NCBI GenBank assembly: GCA_964243985.1
Contig: CAXTHJ010000003.1
Coordinates: forward strand, 1 to 64,000
Direction: 5' to 3'
DNA from: CAIOYC01 sp964243985
GTDB lineage: Bacteria > Pseudomonadota > Alphaproteobacteria > Caulobacterales > Caulobacteraceae
Length of the DNA: 64,000 nt
The number at the start of each line of letters is the position of its first letter. The stretch's first letter is position 1. Positions 33,293-41,633 of this stretch are shown here, in pieces. The position numbers and the translations under genes were made by a program. The notes under the pieces are model-generated. The model saw nothing but the letters and a program-made list of their open reading frames with translations, was not told the origin of the DNA and did no database searches.

Positions 33293-35209
33293 CTAACGCT
33301 GAACAATGTATTCGGGCGAAGTCAAAGCGATGATGAAGGCGTTCTTGACCTTGTCGAATTGGACGGCGCTCTTTTGCGCCGCCGTCGGCGTTCTCGCCCG
33401 GGAGACCGTGGCGTTCAAAACCCTCAACAGGCGTGCAGAGAGGCCGGAGCTCATCGTGCCTCCGAAAAACAGGAAGTTGATCCGATCGATCAAGGCTTGG
33501 TTGTTGTCAGCGCCCGTCGCCCCGGGCGGCGTTAGCGCCGCCACCTCTTTGGCGTAAGTGACCGTGACGGCGCCTTTGGGCCAGCCCATGTTTTGAGCGA
33601 CGTCGATCATCAGGTTGGCGTAGCTGGCGACGGTCAGGACATCGACCGCCTGAAACTCCGGGGCGACAAGACCGGCCTGGGCGATGTTCGTTCCGGGCGG
33701 GACATAATCCGGCGTCCAGAAATTGAACACAGACAGCGCTTCCAGCGGCGCTTGATCTAGCAGATCCGGACTGCCGAAGTCGGAAAATTGCGTGAAGTCG
33801 CCCAGCGGCGCGCTTGTCGTCGGCTGGGATGTGGCTTCGCAAGCTCTCAGCCAGTGTGTCATCCGAATGGTGGGTTCGCGCAGCTTGCCGAACGTGTTTC
33901 CTGCGGCGACCGTCGCGCTCTTAGCTTCGGGATCCGTCAGGACCGCCGTCAGCGTGGCCAAAAGGTCTCCGTAAGTCGACGGCTGGTAAGGATTGCCGAC
34001 AAAGGCCGCGGCGACCCGGCCGATGTACGCGGCGCTCGGGTTGCTGGTGACAAAGCGCTGGATCAAGCGTCGGCCGATAAACGGCGCGACATTCGGTTGC
34101 GCCGAAATCGTCTGCAAAGCGGTATCGAGAGACTGGCTTTGATAGGCGCTGAGCGCCGCAGCGCCGGCTGGAGTCGTAGGCGAGGGACCGCCGTAGGCCG
34201 CGATGGTCGTCCCAAGGAAGGTTTTGGCCAGTTGCGAATGATAGAGCGGATATGAGATCAGGTTCTGCACGTCCGGAGACGTCAAATCCGTGCCGTTGGC
34301 CGGTTGGCGGCTGAACGTCCCCGCCGTTGGCTTAACGGCATACCAACCCCAACCTGTGAAAACATTGGCCAAGGCGGCGATGTCGGGGAACCCGAAGGGG
34401 GGCGGCGCGGCGGCGCCCGTGGTGTCGAGTTTGGGGGAGCCGTCCGCATTCAGGCTCACAAGCCCTACCGACATCAACTGCAGGACCTCGCGGGCGTAGT
34501 TCTGATCGGCGTGACGGGTCGGGTCGTTGTCGGCCTGCTGGCTACCGGTGATATTTAGAAAAAGCCCCATCGCCGGGTGCAGCGTGACGGCTTTCAAAAG
34601 GTCGAAATAGCTGCCGAACGCATTGGCGCTGAGCATGTCGTACCAGGACGCCGCGATACGCGCCGAAATCGTCGATGACTCGAACGACACGACGAAGATT
34701 TCGGAAAGCGCCAACGCCATCCGATGACGCAGTTGGTCATCTCCAAGAACGGCGCGAGCCCAAAAACTCTCCTGAAACTGTGGAGACTTGACGGCCTTCA
34801 GGTGGATATCGGAAGCCGCACCGGCAGAGCCAGCAGCCGCGAGGGCGATTTGATAGGCCGCTGAGAAATCAGCTTGCCGGCGCACAATCCATTGCAAATG
34901 GAAATTGGGGGTCGAAGACCAAAAGCCGGACACGCTCGACGGCGTCGGTCCGGCTTGAACCTGCGCGGCGATCCATCGGTGCGTTCCCAACGACTCATAT
35001 GTTGCGACCGATGTATCCGTAGCGCCGAACGTCGCGCGGTTGATGAAAGCCGCTGCGGATATTGTCGGTGCTTGCGCGGTTGCAGCATTGCTGGTGCTTG
35101 AAGATGCGGCGATCTTTTTCGCGACCGTGGCGACCGCCGCCGCTCCGGCAACGACGGCTCCCAAACCGACAACGGCCTTCGGCCCTGCTACCGCCCCAGA
35201 TGTCGCCAT
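33293..35209 (-). CDS. DUF1800 secreted protein
   Basis: 638 residues. N-terminus with an Ala/Val-rich segment (AVVGLGAVVAGAAAVATVAKK) that may be a membrane anchor, then the DUF1800 core: FINRATFGATDTSVATYESLGTHRWIAAQ, DQLRHRMALALSEIFVVSFES, NYAREVLQLMSVGLVSL, ALANVFTGWGWY, PFIGRRLIQRFVTSNPSAAYIGRVAAAF, GKLREPTIRMTHWLRA, SVFNFWTPDYVPPG. It sits 10 bp upstream of the DUF1501 gene, whose Shine-Dalgarno AGGAG is next to its stop codon, so translation may be coupled. Partner function is unknown. Confidence 0.93.
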   Translation of the reverse strand: MATSGAVAGPKAVVGLGAVVAGAAAVATVAKKIAASSSTSNAATAQAPTISAAAFINRATFGATDTSVATYESLGTHRWIAAQVQAGPTPSSVSGFWSSTPNFHLQWIVRRQADFSAAYQIALAAAGSAGAASDIHLKAVKSPQFQESFWARAVLGDDQLRHRMALALSEIFVVSFESSTISARIAASWYDMLSANAFGSYFDLLKAVTLHPAMGLFLNITGSQQADNDPTRHADQNYAREVLQLMSVGLVSLNADGSPKLDTTGAAAPPPFGFPDIAALANVFTGWGWYAVKPTAGTFSRQPANGTDLTSPDVQNLISYPLYHSQLAKTFLGTTIAAYGGPSPTTPAGAAALSAYQSQSLDTALQTISAQPNVAPFIGRRLIQRFVTSNPSAAYIGRVAAAFVGNPYQPSTYGDLLATLTAVLTDPEAKSATVAAGNTFGKLREPTIRMTHWLRACEATSQPTTSAPLGDFTQFSDFGSPDLLDQAPLEALSVFNFWTPDYVPPGTNIAQAGLVAPEFQAVDVLTVASYANLMIDVAQNMGWPKGAVTVTYAKEVAALTPPGATGADNNQALIDRINFLFFGGTMSSGLSARLLRVLNATVSRARTPTAAQKSAVQFDKVKNAFIIALTSPEYIVQR

Positions 35210-36205
35210 GTCGATCCTCCCGCCCAGAAGCCTGAACTCGATTTAAAGTTCGCGAATAGGTACTTTGTCGTCACTGCGACAATTATTCCTTTCATTAATG
35301 TTACATTAATATAAGATATTAGCTGAGATCGCCATTTAAGTTTCATAACACAAATAATTAAACAGCGGTTGTAGGAATATATAGACCCTTACATCGGTAG
35401 GTATTCGTGGGTGATGTCAGCCTAAACTTGCTTGAGCTCAGTGGTTCCTAGGCCTGTGACGATCGGGCGAGATGCCCAAAACCCGAGCCGCCAAAACCTT
35501 TACGCTGGTTTGATTGATCGCCCGAAGTGATCCGCCCAGTTTCAACAAGGCGCTGAAACGCCACAACGCCGCTCAGGGCGGTCGCCAGCTCAGCGAACGG
35601 GCAAGTTTTAAAAACCCAACGCTTAGCCGCCCCAGCTGAGTGGAAGACTCTCATGGCCTAATCCAGGGCGGATAGGGGAGAGCTGCGCCCATCCGGCTGG
35701 CGACTATGTGCGGGATGGCTACCAGTGCCGTGATGCGCCTTTCGCGGCACTGCTCCGATACGATGGCTCAGCCTTCTTCGGGCCACATGACGGCGACTGC
35801 ATCGGGCGCATGATCAAACGCTCCGGTCTGCGCTACTAGGTAGAAACCACCTGCCGGGCCGCCGGTGATGGTAGCCCGCAATCGACATCTCGCGAGGTTC
35901 AAACCGTCGTAATTCCAAGTTGCTCGCCAGCGTCGCCATTCTCCTTCGCCCCATACGGCCGGAAGGAACGCTCTTAAACACCGACACGACGCGCGTATGA
36001 ACGTCGCCTCTCTGGCGCCGTCTCAACTTCCGCAAACGGGGCGCAAAGCAGGCGTTAGACACCTCCATCATTCACGAACTGATGTTGACCGTGAGAAGGG
36101 CGGCATTTACGGCTAGTTCAATCGAACTCCACCTCAGCTTGAATTTGTCGGCATTGCCGAAGTTAAAGATCGGCGCGGCTGGCGCGACGGTGGAGAGGAG
36201 GGTTA
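35210..36205. other. About 1 kb without an intact gene; AT-rich promoter region and relics
   Basis: Positions 35260-35400 are strikingly AT-rich against the surrounding GC-rich DNA and probably hold the DUF1800 promoter. From 35593 to 35661 a fragment reads VASSANGQVLKTQRLAAPAEWKTLMA and stops; a related fragment occurs at 58.6 kb. A further open frame (35627-35839, TAG at 35837) contains GDYVRDGYQCRDAPFAALLRY and then FFGPHDGDCIG without a convincing start. The rest, up to 36190, has only overlapping short frames on the two strands. I read the stretch as decayed coding DNA. Confidence 0.5.
35294..35310. promoter_or_regulatory. Perfect 17-bp AT-rich palindrome upstream of DUF1800 operon
   Basis: ATTAATGT-T-ACATTAAT is a perfect interrupted palindrome (8+1+8) about 85 bp before the DUF1800 start, in AT-rich DNA. 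It looks like an operator for a dimeric regulator or a promoter element. No regulator gene is adjacent, so the protein that reads it is unknown. Confidence 0.5.
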
Positions 36206-39200
36206 TTGAGGTTGATCAAATCAACGCTAGTGTGGGTTTCCGCGTTAGCGGGCTTAGCGTTGCAGATCAGCGCGGCCCAAGCGGCGAACACGCCGCAGAT
36301 CGGGCCCAAACTCGGTTGGGTCCGAGACACGCCATCCATGCCTTCGGAGAAGGATGACGTCAAAGGCTTACCGGCAACCGTCCTGCTCAACGACACGCAG
36401 CTTGACCTTGATACGGAGGGTTGGACCGAGTTTCACGAAGTGAAGGTGAAGGTGAAGGCCCCTGAGGGCTTGCAAGCCCTCAGCGCCATCCCGTTTCAGT
36501 GGTCGCCTTGGGGCGACACCCTAGTCTTCCATTCCGCGTACATCTTGCGCGACGGTCAGATCATAGACGTTCTACCTAAGGATGGCGCCTTCACTGTCCT
36601 GCGGCGCGAAACCGGACTTGAACAGGCGATGCTCACCGGCGAGCTTACGGCCCTACTCCAGCCGGAGGGTCTTCAGGTCGGCGACGTTTTGGATGTCGCC
36701 GTGTCTGTTCGACATGCCGACCCCGTGTTGAAGGGCAGGACTGGCGTAGTGTTGGCTAACTGGGACTTGTCGCCCATTGGCACGTTCCGGCTTGAAGCCC
36801 GCTGGCCATCGTCGCTTGCTGTTCGGTGGCGCGAAACCGCCGGTCTTCCAGCCCCACGTCGCAGCGAAACCAACGGCGTTATCACCATGTCGTTGGCGTT
36901 GCAGGACGTGCGTCCGCCGATCCTTCCCGCTCATGCACCGGCTCGCTTCCAGCATGGCCGTCAAATCGAATTCTCTATGCTGGCGGACTGGAAAGCACTG
37001 GCGCAGGTCATGGCGCCGCTCTTCGTGAAAGCAAGTGAACTGGAGACTGAGTCGCCGTTGGCGGCACAGGCGGCGTTGATCGCTAACGCCTCGCAAGACC
37101 CGAAAGTGCGGACGGCGGCGGCCTTGCAGCTTGTTCAGGGGAAAGTTCGCTATCTGGCGCATGCGGAGGCCGGCGGCGGCTACACCCCACAAAGCGCCGA
37201 CGAGACTTGGCGTCTGCGATACGGTGACTGCAAGGCGAAGACCGTCCTCTTGCTGGCTTTGCTGCGCGAACTCGGTGTTTCCGCAGAGCCCGTGCTTGCC
37301 AGCACTACGGCAGGCGACGGGTTGAGCGCACACCTCACTTCAGCGCTTCTGTTCGATCACGTGCTGGTTCGCGCAAAGGTGGACGGGCGTGACTATTGGC
37401 TGGACGGCGCCCGTCAAGGCGACCGCAATCTGGATGAGATCGTTACGCCCGCTTACGGCTGGGTCTTGCCGCTGAATTCGACGAACGGCGAGCTCGTCCA
37501 TATCGGCCCGGCGCCGAGCTTGCGGCCTGAGATCACGCAGGTGATCCGCTATGACGCCTCCGGCGGCGTGACGGACCCCGAACCTACGCAACTGAAGACA
37601 ACGCTTCGGGGCGATCAGGCCTTCTTAGTCCATGCCCAGCTATCGGCGGTCCCCCCTGAGCGGCTGGACACAGCGTTGAAGGCGTATTGGGCCGGCGTGC
37701 ATACGGCCTTCACGCCGGCGCATGTGGCGGCGTCCTGGGACGCGACCACGGGTGAAGAGACGCTCAAGGCGGATGGAACCAGCAAGCTCGATTGGTCTGG
37801 CCACGGGCTTGAGCTACAGAATGTCGAACTGGGTGGGGCGCCAGACATCAAACGCGATCCCGCCGCGAGCGATCAAGATGCGCCTTACCTCGTCCCCTTC
37901 CCGAGCTTCGCCGAGATCGACGAGAGCGTCCTCCTGCCACCCGGCGACAAAATTCCCGCGGATCGGGTGAAGACGGCGAATGTTGACACCGTGATCGCCG
38001 GCGTGGCCTATCAAAGGGTCGCCACCGTTGCGGACGGCATCTTTCACGTCGTTGCAAGCCAACGGGCTCTCCAGCCGGAAATCTCTGCGGCTGAAGCGCG
38101 GGCATCGGTTGGTCCATTGACCACGATGGGAGAGGAGGGCGTCTATGCACCAGCTGGGCCGGCGGCGCGCGCCGCCAAAAACGCCGTCGCGCTAGATAGC
38201 CATCCCACCACGGCGGACGACTACCTCGATCGAGGAAGCGCCTTACTAGATGGGAGCAAATTCAAAGAGGCGTTAAGGGATTTCGACGCAGCCGTCGCGC
38301 TGGACCCCACGTCGCAGCGCGCTTGGGCGGATCGCGCCGTCGCCCACGCTTGGCTCTCCAGTCCCGCGGCCCTGACGGACGCCGACAAGGCCGACAAGCT
38401 CGGGCTGCCAGAAGTCATTGCAGCGAGCGCCCGCGCATTGCTGGCGGCCAACGCGGGCGACATAGAAGGCGCGCGCTCCGGCTATCGTCATGCGCTTAAG
38501 CTTGACCCGGCCGACGAGTTCGTCCTTGAACATTTGATCGAGCTCGATATCAAAGCCTCCGACCTTGAAGCCGCGCGCAAGGATATCGCCAACCTATTGA
38601 GCGCTCACCCCGAACAGGATCAAAACGCCCACTACTGGCGAGCATTGATCGAACAGGGCGCTCATCACAAGGAAGCCGCCGAACTGGAGCTGGCGCAGAT
38701 ACACGCCACGACCGCTGACGCGCGAATGAGCCGGGCGCGAGTGTATATGCAACTTGGCGACAAGGACTTGGCGCTGGCGGACATCGATGCCGCGATAAAG
38801 CTGAAGCCGAGCGCCCACGCTTGGATTTGGCGCGCAAGCGTCGATGGCGGGTATCCGAGCGCAACAGCCAACGCCGACATCGACGCCGCTCTCAAACTGG
38901 AGCCGGAAAATTTGGACGCCCGCGTCTGGAAGGTGAATGCGGCCAATTCCCGTGGCGATTACGCCGCCGCCCTTCAAATGACGAACAGCCTTTTGGCAAA
39001 GAACGCCGACGCCATCGGCAATTTGCTCGTCGGCCGTGCGGAAATCGAAAACCAACTTGGTCTTGAGGCCGAGGTGGATGCCGACTTCACGCGAGCGCAG
39101 GCAATGACCGGCGACGCCGCTCCAAACCTTAGTGTTCTTTGCAATGGTGAGTTCAATGCCCGTTGGCGGCCGGAACTGGCGATTGAAACTTGCCGGAAAG

Positions 39201-39664
39201 CGCTCTCGGCAGAACCCAAATCTGTCTACTTGCAGGTGGACCAAGCTATCCTACAGCATCGCCTTGGTCGTGAGGCGGAAACGACTAGGACGTTTGACTC
39301 ACTGGAGGGCGTCGCCAATAGTGCAGCGGAGTTAAACTCCATATGTTATTCGCTGGCCTCCGAGGGTCTGGCGCTCGATCGCGCGTTGGCGAAGTGCGAC
39401 GCCGCCCTCAAGCTCGCGCCTAGCAACGCCGCCATATTGGACAGCCGCGCCTTCACGCTGATGCGGTTGGGGCGAAGCGCCGAGGCGCTCACAGCCTATA
39501 ATGCGGCTCTGGCGGCCAACCCGAGAGTCCCTGACTCGCTGTACGGGCGTGGACTGGTTGAGGCGCGCCTGGGATTGAGAACCGAGAGCTTGCGAGACAT
39601 CCAGGCGGCGCTGGCTATCAAGCCTCAAGTCGCCAAGTTTTTTGCAAAGATGGGGCTTACTTAA
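36206..39664 (+). CDS. DUF3857 / transglutaminase-like / TPR protein
   Basis: 1152 residues. A signal peptide (about residues 1-27, ending AAQA) precedes a DUF3857 domain (about 60-230) and a transglutaminase-like domain with an intact triad: C342 in YGDCKAK, H385 in LFDHVLV, D400 in YWLDGAR. A second all-beta portion follows. From about residue 670 to the end are tandem TPRs (DYLDRGSALLDGSKFKEALRDFDAAVALDP and AEALTAYNAALAANPRVPDSLYGRG). Periplasmic by leader. The start is a TTG near a good AGGAGG (36196-36201); a second TTG 6 nt later is equally possible. Such proteins are poorly characterised; peptide cross-linking or hydrolysis in the envelope is inferred. Confidence 0.88.
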   Translation: MRLIKSTLVWVSALAGLALQISAAQAANTPQIGPKLGWVRDTPSMPSEKDDVKGLPATVLLNDTQLDLDTEGWTEFHEVKVKVKAPEGLQALSAIPFQWSPWGDTLVFHSAYILRDGQIIDVLPKDGAFTVLRRETGLEQAMLTGELTALLQPEGLQVGDVLDVAVSVRHADPVLKGRTGVVLANWDLSPIGTFRLEARWPSSLAVRWRETAGLPAPRRSETNGVITMSLALQDVRPPILPAHAPARFQHGRQIEFSMLADWKALAQVMAPLFVKASELETESPLAAQAALIANASQDPKVRTAAALQLVQGKVRYLAHAEAGGGYTPQSADETWRLRYGDCKAKTVLLLALLRELGVSAEPVLASTTAGDGLSAHLTSALLFDHVLVRAKVDGRDYWLDGARQGDRNLDEIVTPAYGWVLPLNSTNGELVHIGPAPSLRPEITQVIRYDASGGVTDPEPTQLKTTLRGDQAFLVHAQLSAVPPERLDTALKAYWAGVHTAFTPAHVAASWDATTGEETLKADGTSKLDWSGHGLELQNVELGGAPDIKRDPAASDQDAPYLVPFPSFAEIDESVLLPPGDKIPADRVKTANVDTVIAGVAYQRVATVADGIFHVVASQRALQPEISAAEARASVGPLTTMGEEGVYAPAGPAARAAKNAVALDSHPTTADDYLDRGSALLDGSKFKEALRDFDAAVALDPTSQRAWADRAVAHAWLSSPAALTDADKADKLGLPEVIAASARALLAANAGDIEGARSGYRHALKLDPADEFVLEHLIELDIKASDLEAARKDIANLLSAHPEQDQNAHYWRALIEQGAHHKEAAELELAQIHATTADARMSRARVYMQLGDKDLALADIDAAIKLKPSAHAWIWRASVDGGYPSATANADIDAALKLEPENLDARVWKVNAANSRGDYAAALQMTNSLLAKNADAIGNLLVGRAEIENQLGLEAEVDADFTRAQAMTGDAAPNLSVLCNGEFNARWRPELAIETCRKALSAEPKSVYLQVDQAILQHRLGREAETTRTFDSLEGVANSAAELNSICYSLASEGLALDRALAKCDAALKLAPSNAAILDSRAFTLMRLGRSAEALTAYNAALAANPRVPDSLYGRGLVEARLGLRTESLRDIQAALAIKPQVAKFFAKMGLT

Positions 39665-39805
39665 GTTGGAGCTGAGCAACGGCATGATGATTGCGACCGC
39701 CGCCGCCATCCTGGATAGCCGGGGCGATCGCGGGCGAGATCGCGAATTGCCCTTTCGCGCGTTGGCGGCGAGCGGCGCCGACGCCTCCACTCCGCGACTT
39801 TCCGG

Positions 39806-41593
39806 CTAGGTCGCCAGCGGGGGCCGCGCGCTGTCGATTTCCAGCCCCTCGAACTCGCCCTGTTCACGCCAACGGCGTAGCAGATCAATGAAAGCGATCG
39901 GGCCCGCCCCGTATGGGAGGTCGCGGATCAGCCCGTCCGAGACGCGGCCCTCAGCATTGTAGAAACCGGGTGTGCAGGCTTCGAGCACCTTGCGGCGGCC
40001 CTCTCCCATGGCGACGATGGTCTGCACCCAGTCCTGCTCCGCCTGCGCCGTCGCCTCGACGGTACGCACGCCTTTTTCCAGGCAGCGCTTGACGATGTAG
40101 GCGATATGGGTGGTTTGCTCGTCCAGCATATGCGGGAAATTGGGCGACATGCCGGACTGCGCCTGGCTGATGACGAAGCAGTTCGGAAAGCCGCGCGTGT
40201 GCATGCCGTGCAGGGTGGAAAGCCCTTTCGACCACTTGCGCGACAGCGTCTCGCCGCCCACTCCCCGCACCTCGAATCCTGACCTGCGCGAGTAGTCGGT
40301 GCTGGTCTCAAAGCCGGTGGCGAACACGAGGCAGTCGAGCTCGACCTCGCGACCGCCCGCCACCACGCCCCGCTCGGTCATCGCCTCCACGCCGCGCCCG
40401 GCGGTGTCGACCAGGGAGACGTTGGGCTGATTGAACGCCTGAAGGTACTGGTCGTGGAAGCAGGGACGCTTGCAAAACAAGCTGAACCAGGGCTTCAGCG
40501 CCTCGGCGGTCGCCGGATCCTCGACGATGGCGTCCACGCGGGCTCGAATCTGCTCCATCTTCTCGAGGTCGACCCGCTCGAGCAGAGCCGCAGGATCTGC
40601 GAGGACCGACGGGTCGGCCATGACCTTTTCCCGCATCGCACGCGCCAACACCGTCCAGCCGTCGCCCACAAGATCGACGGCGGCTAGGTCACTGGTGAAT
40701 TGGGCGGTGAAGCTCTCCATGCGCGCCTTCTGCCAGCCAGGCTCGAGCGAAGCCGCCCACTCTGGGTCGGTCGGCCGGTTATCGCGCGCGTCCACGGAAG
40801 AAGGGGTGCGCTGGAAAACGTAGAGGCGCTCGGCCGAAGCGGCCAGTGGCGGCACGCACTGTATCGCCGTAGCCCCGGTGCCGATTACGCCTACGCGCTT
40901 GTCCGCCAGCCCCGTCATGGCCTCGGTCGGGCCGCCGCCGGTATAGGCATAGTCCCAGCGACTCGTGTGGAAGTGGCGCCCTTTGAACAGGTCGATGCCG
41001 GGGATTTGGGGCAGCTTGGGCCTGTTCAGCGGCCCGGTGGAGAGGACGACGAAGCGGGCATGGATCACGTCGCCCCGGTCGGTCGCCACCCGCCAGCGTG
41101 CCGTGTCCGCCTCCCAATCCAGGGTGGTGACCTGGGTTGACAGCAGGGTATCCGCATAGAGACCGAAATGCTCGGCGATGCGCCGGCAGTGAGCGCGGAT
41201 TTCCGAAGCCTTGGAGTAGCGCTCAACCGGCATGTAGCCGGTCTCCTCCAGGAGCGGAAAGTAGATGTAGCTCTCAATGTCGCAGGCCGCGCCCGGGTAG
41301 CGATTCCAGTACCAAGTGCCGCCGACATCGCCCCCGGCCTCTACGATGCGGAGCTTCTCCACGCCCTGCTCTCGGAGCCGCGCCGCCGTGAGGAGGCCGC
41401 CGAAGCCGCCGCCGACGACGAGGACGTCGGCGGTCTCTTTTAGCGGCTCGCGCTCCACGCGCGGGGTGTAAGGATCGACCAAAAGGGCCTCGCCCCCGTC
41501 CAGGTAGCGGCGGTCACCCGCAGTCGCGCGACGATCGCGTTCGATCCGATAGCGATCCCTGACGGCGTCGAAGTCAGCGGCGGTGTCGGTCAT
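39806..41593 (-). CDS. Flavin-containing Baeyer-Villiger monooxygenase
   Basis: 595 residues. FAD motif GGGFGG (61-66); type I BVMO fingerprint FKGRHFHTSRWD (203-214); NADPH motif GTGATA (238-243). The N-terminal extension of about 50 residues before the Rossmann fold is usual for cyclohexanone-monooxygenase-like enzymes of the steroid/terpenoid-ketone class. It inserts oxygen next to a ketone to give an ester or lactone. The start is 40 bp after the stop of the TonB receptor gene on the same strand, so it is probably the second gene of that operon, controlled from operator site A. Confidence 0.93.
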   Translation of the reverse strand: MTDTAADFDAVRDRYRIERDRRATAGDRRYLDGGEALLVDPYTPRVEREPLKETADVLVVGGGFGGLLTAARLREQGVEKLRIVEAGGDVGGTWYWNRYPGAACDIESYIYFPLLEETGYMPVERYSKASEIRAHCRRIAEHFGLYADTLLSTQVTTLDWEADTARWRVATDRGDVIHARFVVLSTGPLNRPKLPQIPGIDLFKGRHFHTSRWDYAYTGGGPTEAMTGLADKRVGVIGTGATAIQCVPPLAASAERLYVFQRTPSSVDARDNRPTDPEWAASLEPGWQKARMESFTAQFTSDLAAVDLVGDGWTVLARAMREKVMADPSVLADPAALLERVDLEKMEQIRARVDAIVEDPATAEALKPWFSLFCKRPCFHDQYLQAFNQPNVSLVDTAGRGVEAMTERGVVAGGREVELDCLVFATGFETSTDYSRRSGFEVRGVGGETLSRKWSKGLSTLHGMHTRGFPNCFVISQAQSGMSPNFPHMLDEQTTHIAYIVKRCLEKGVRTVEATAQAEQDWVQTIVAMGEGRRKVLEACTPGFYNAEGRVSDGLIRDLPYGAGPIAFIDLLRRWREQGEFEGLEIDSARPPLAT

Positions 41594-41633
41594 GAAATCA
41601 AACTTGCTAAGCTCAAAATGCTGCCGCGGTGTC

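Noticed and set aside
39665..39809. Short frame MELSNGMMIATAAAILDSRGD... right after the TPR gene
   Set aside because: It has only a TTG start without a ribosome site, overlaps the end of the BVMO gene and has no recognisable homology.
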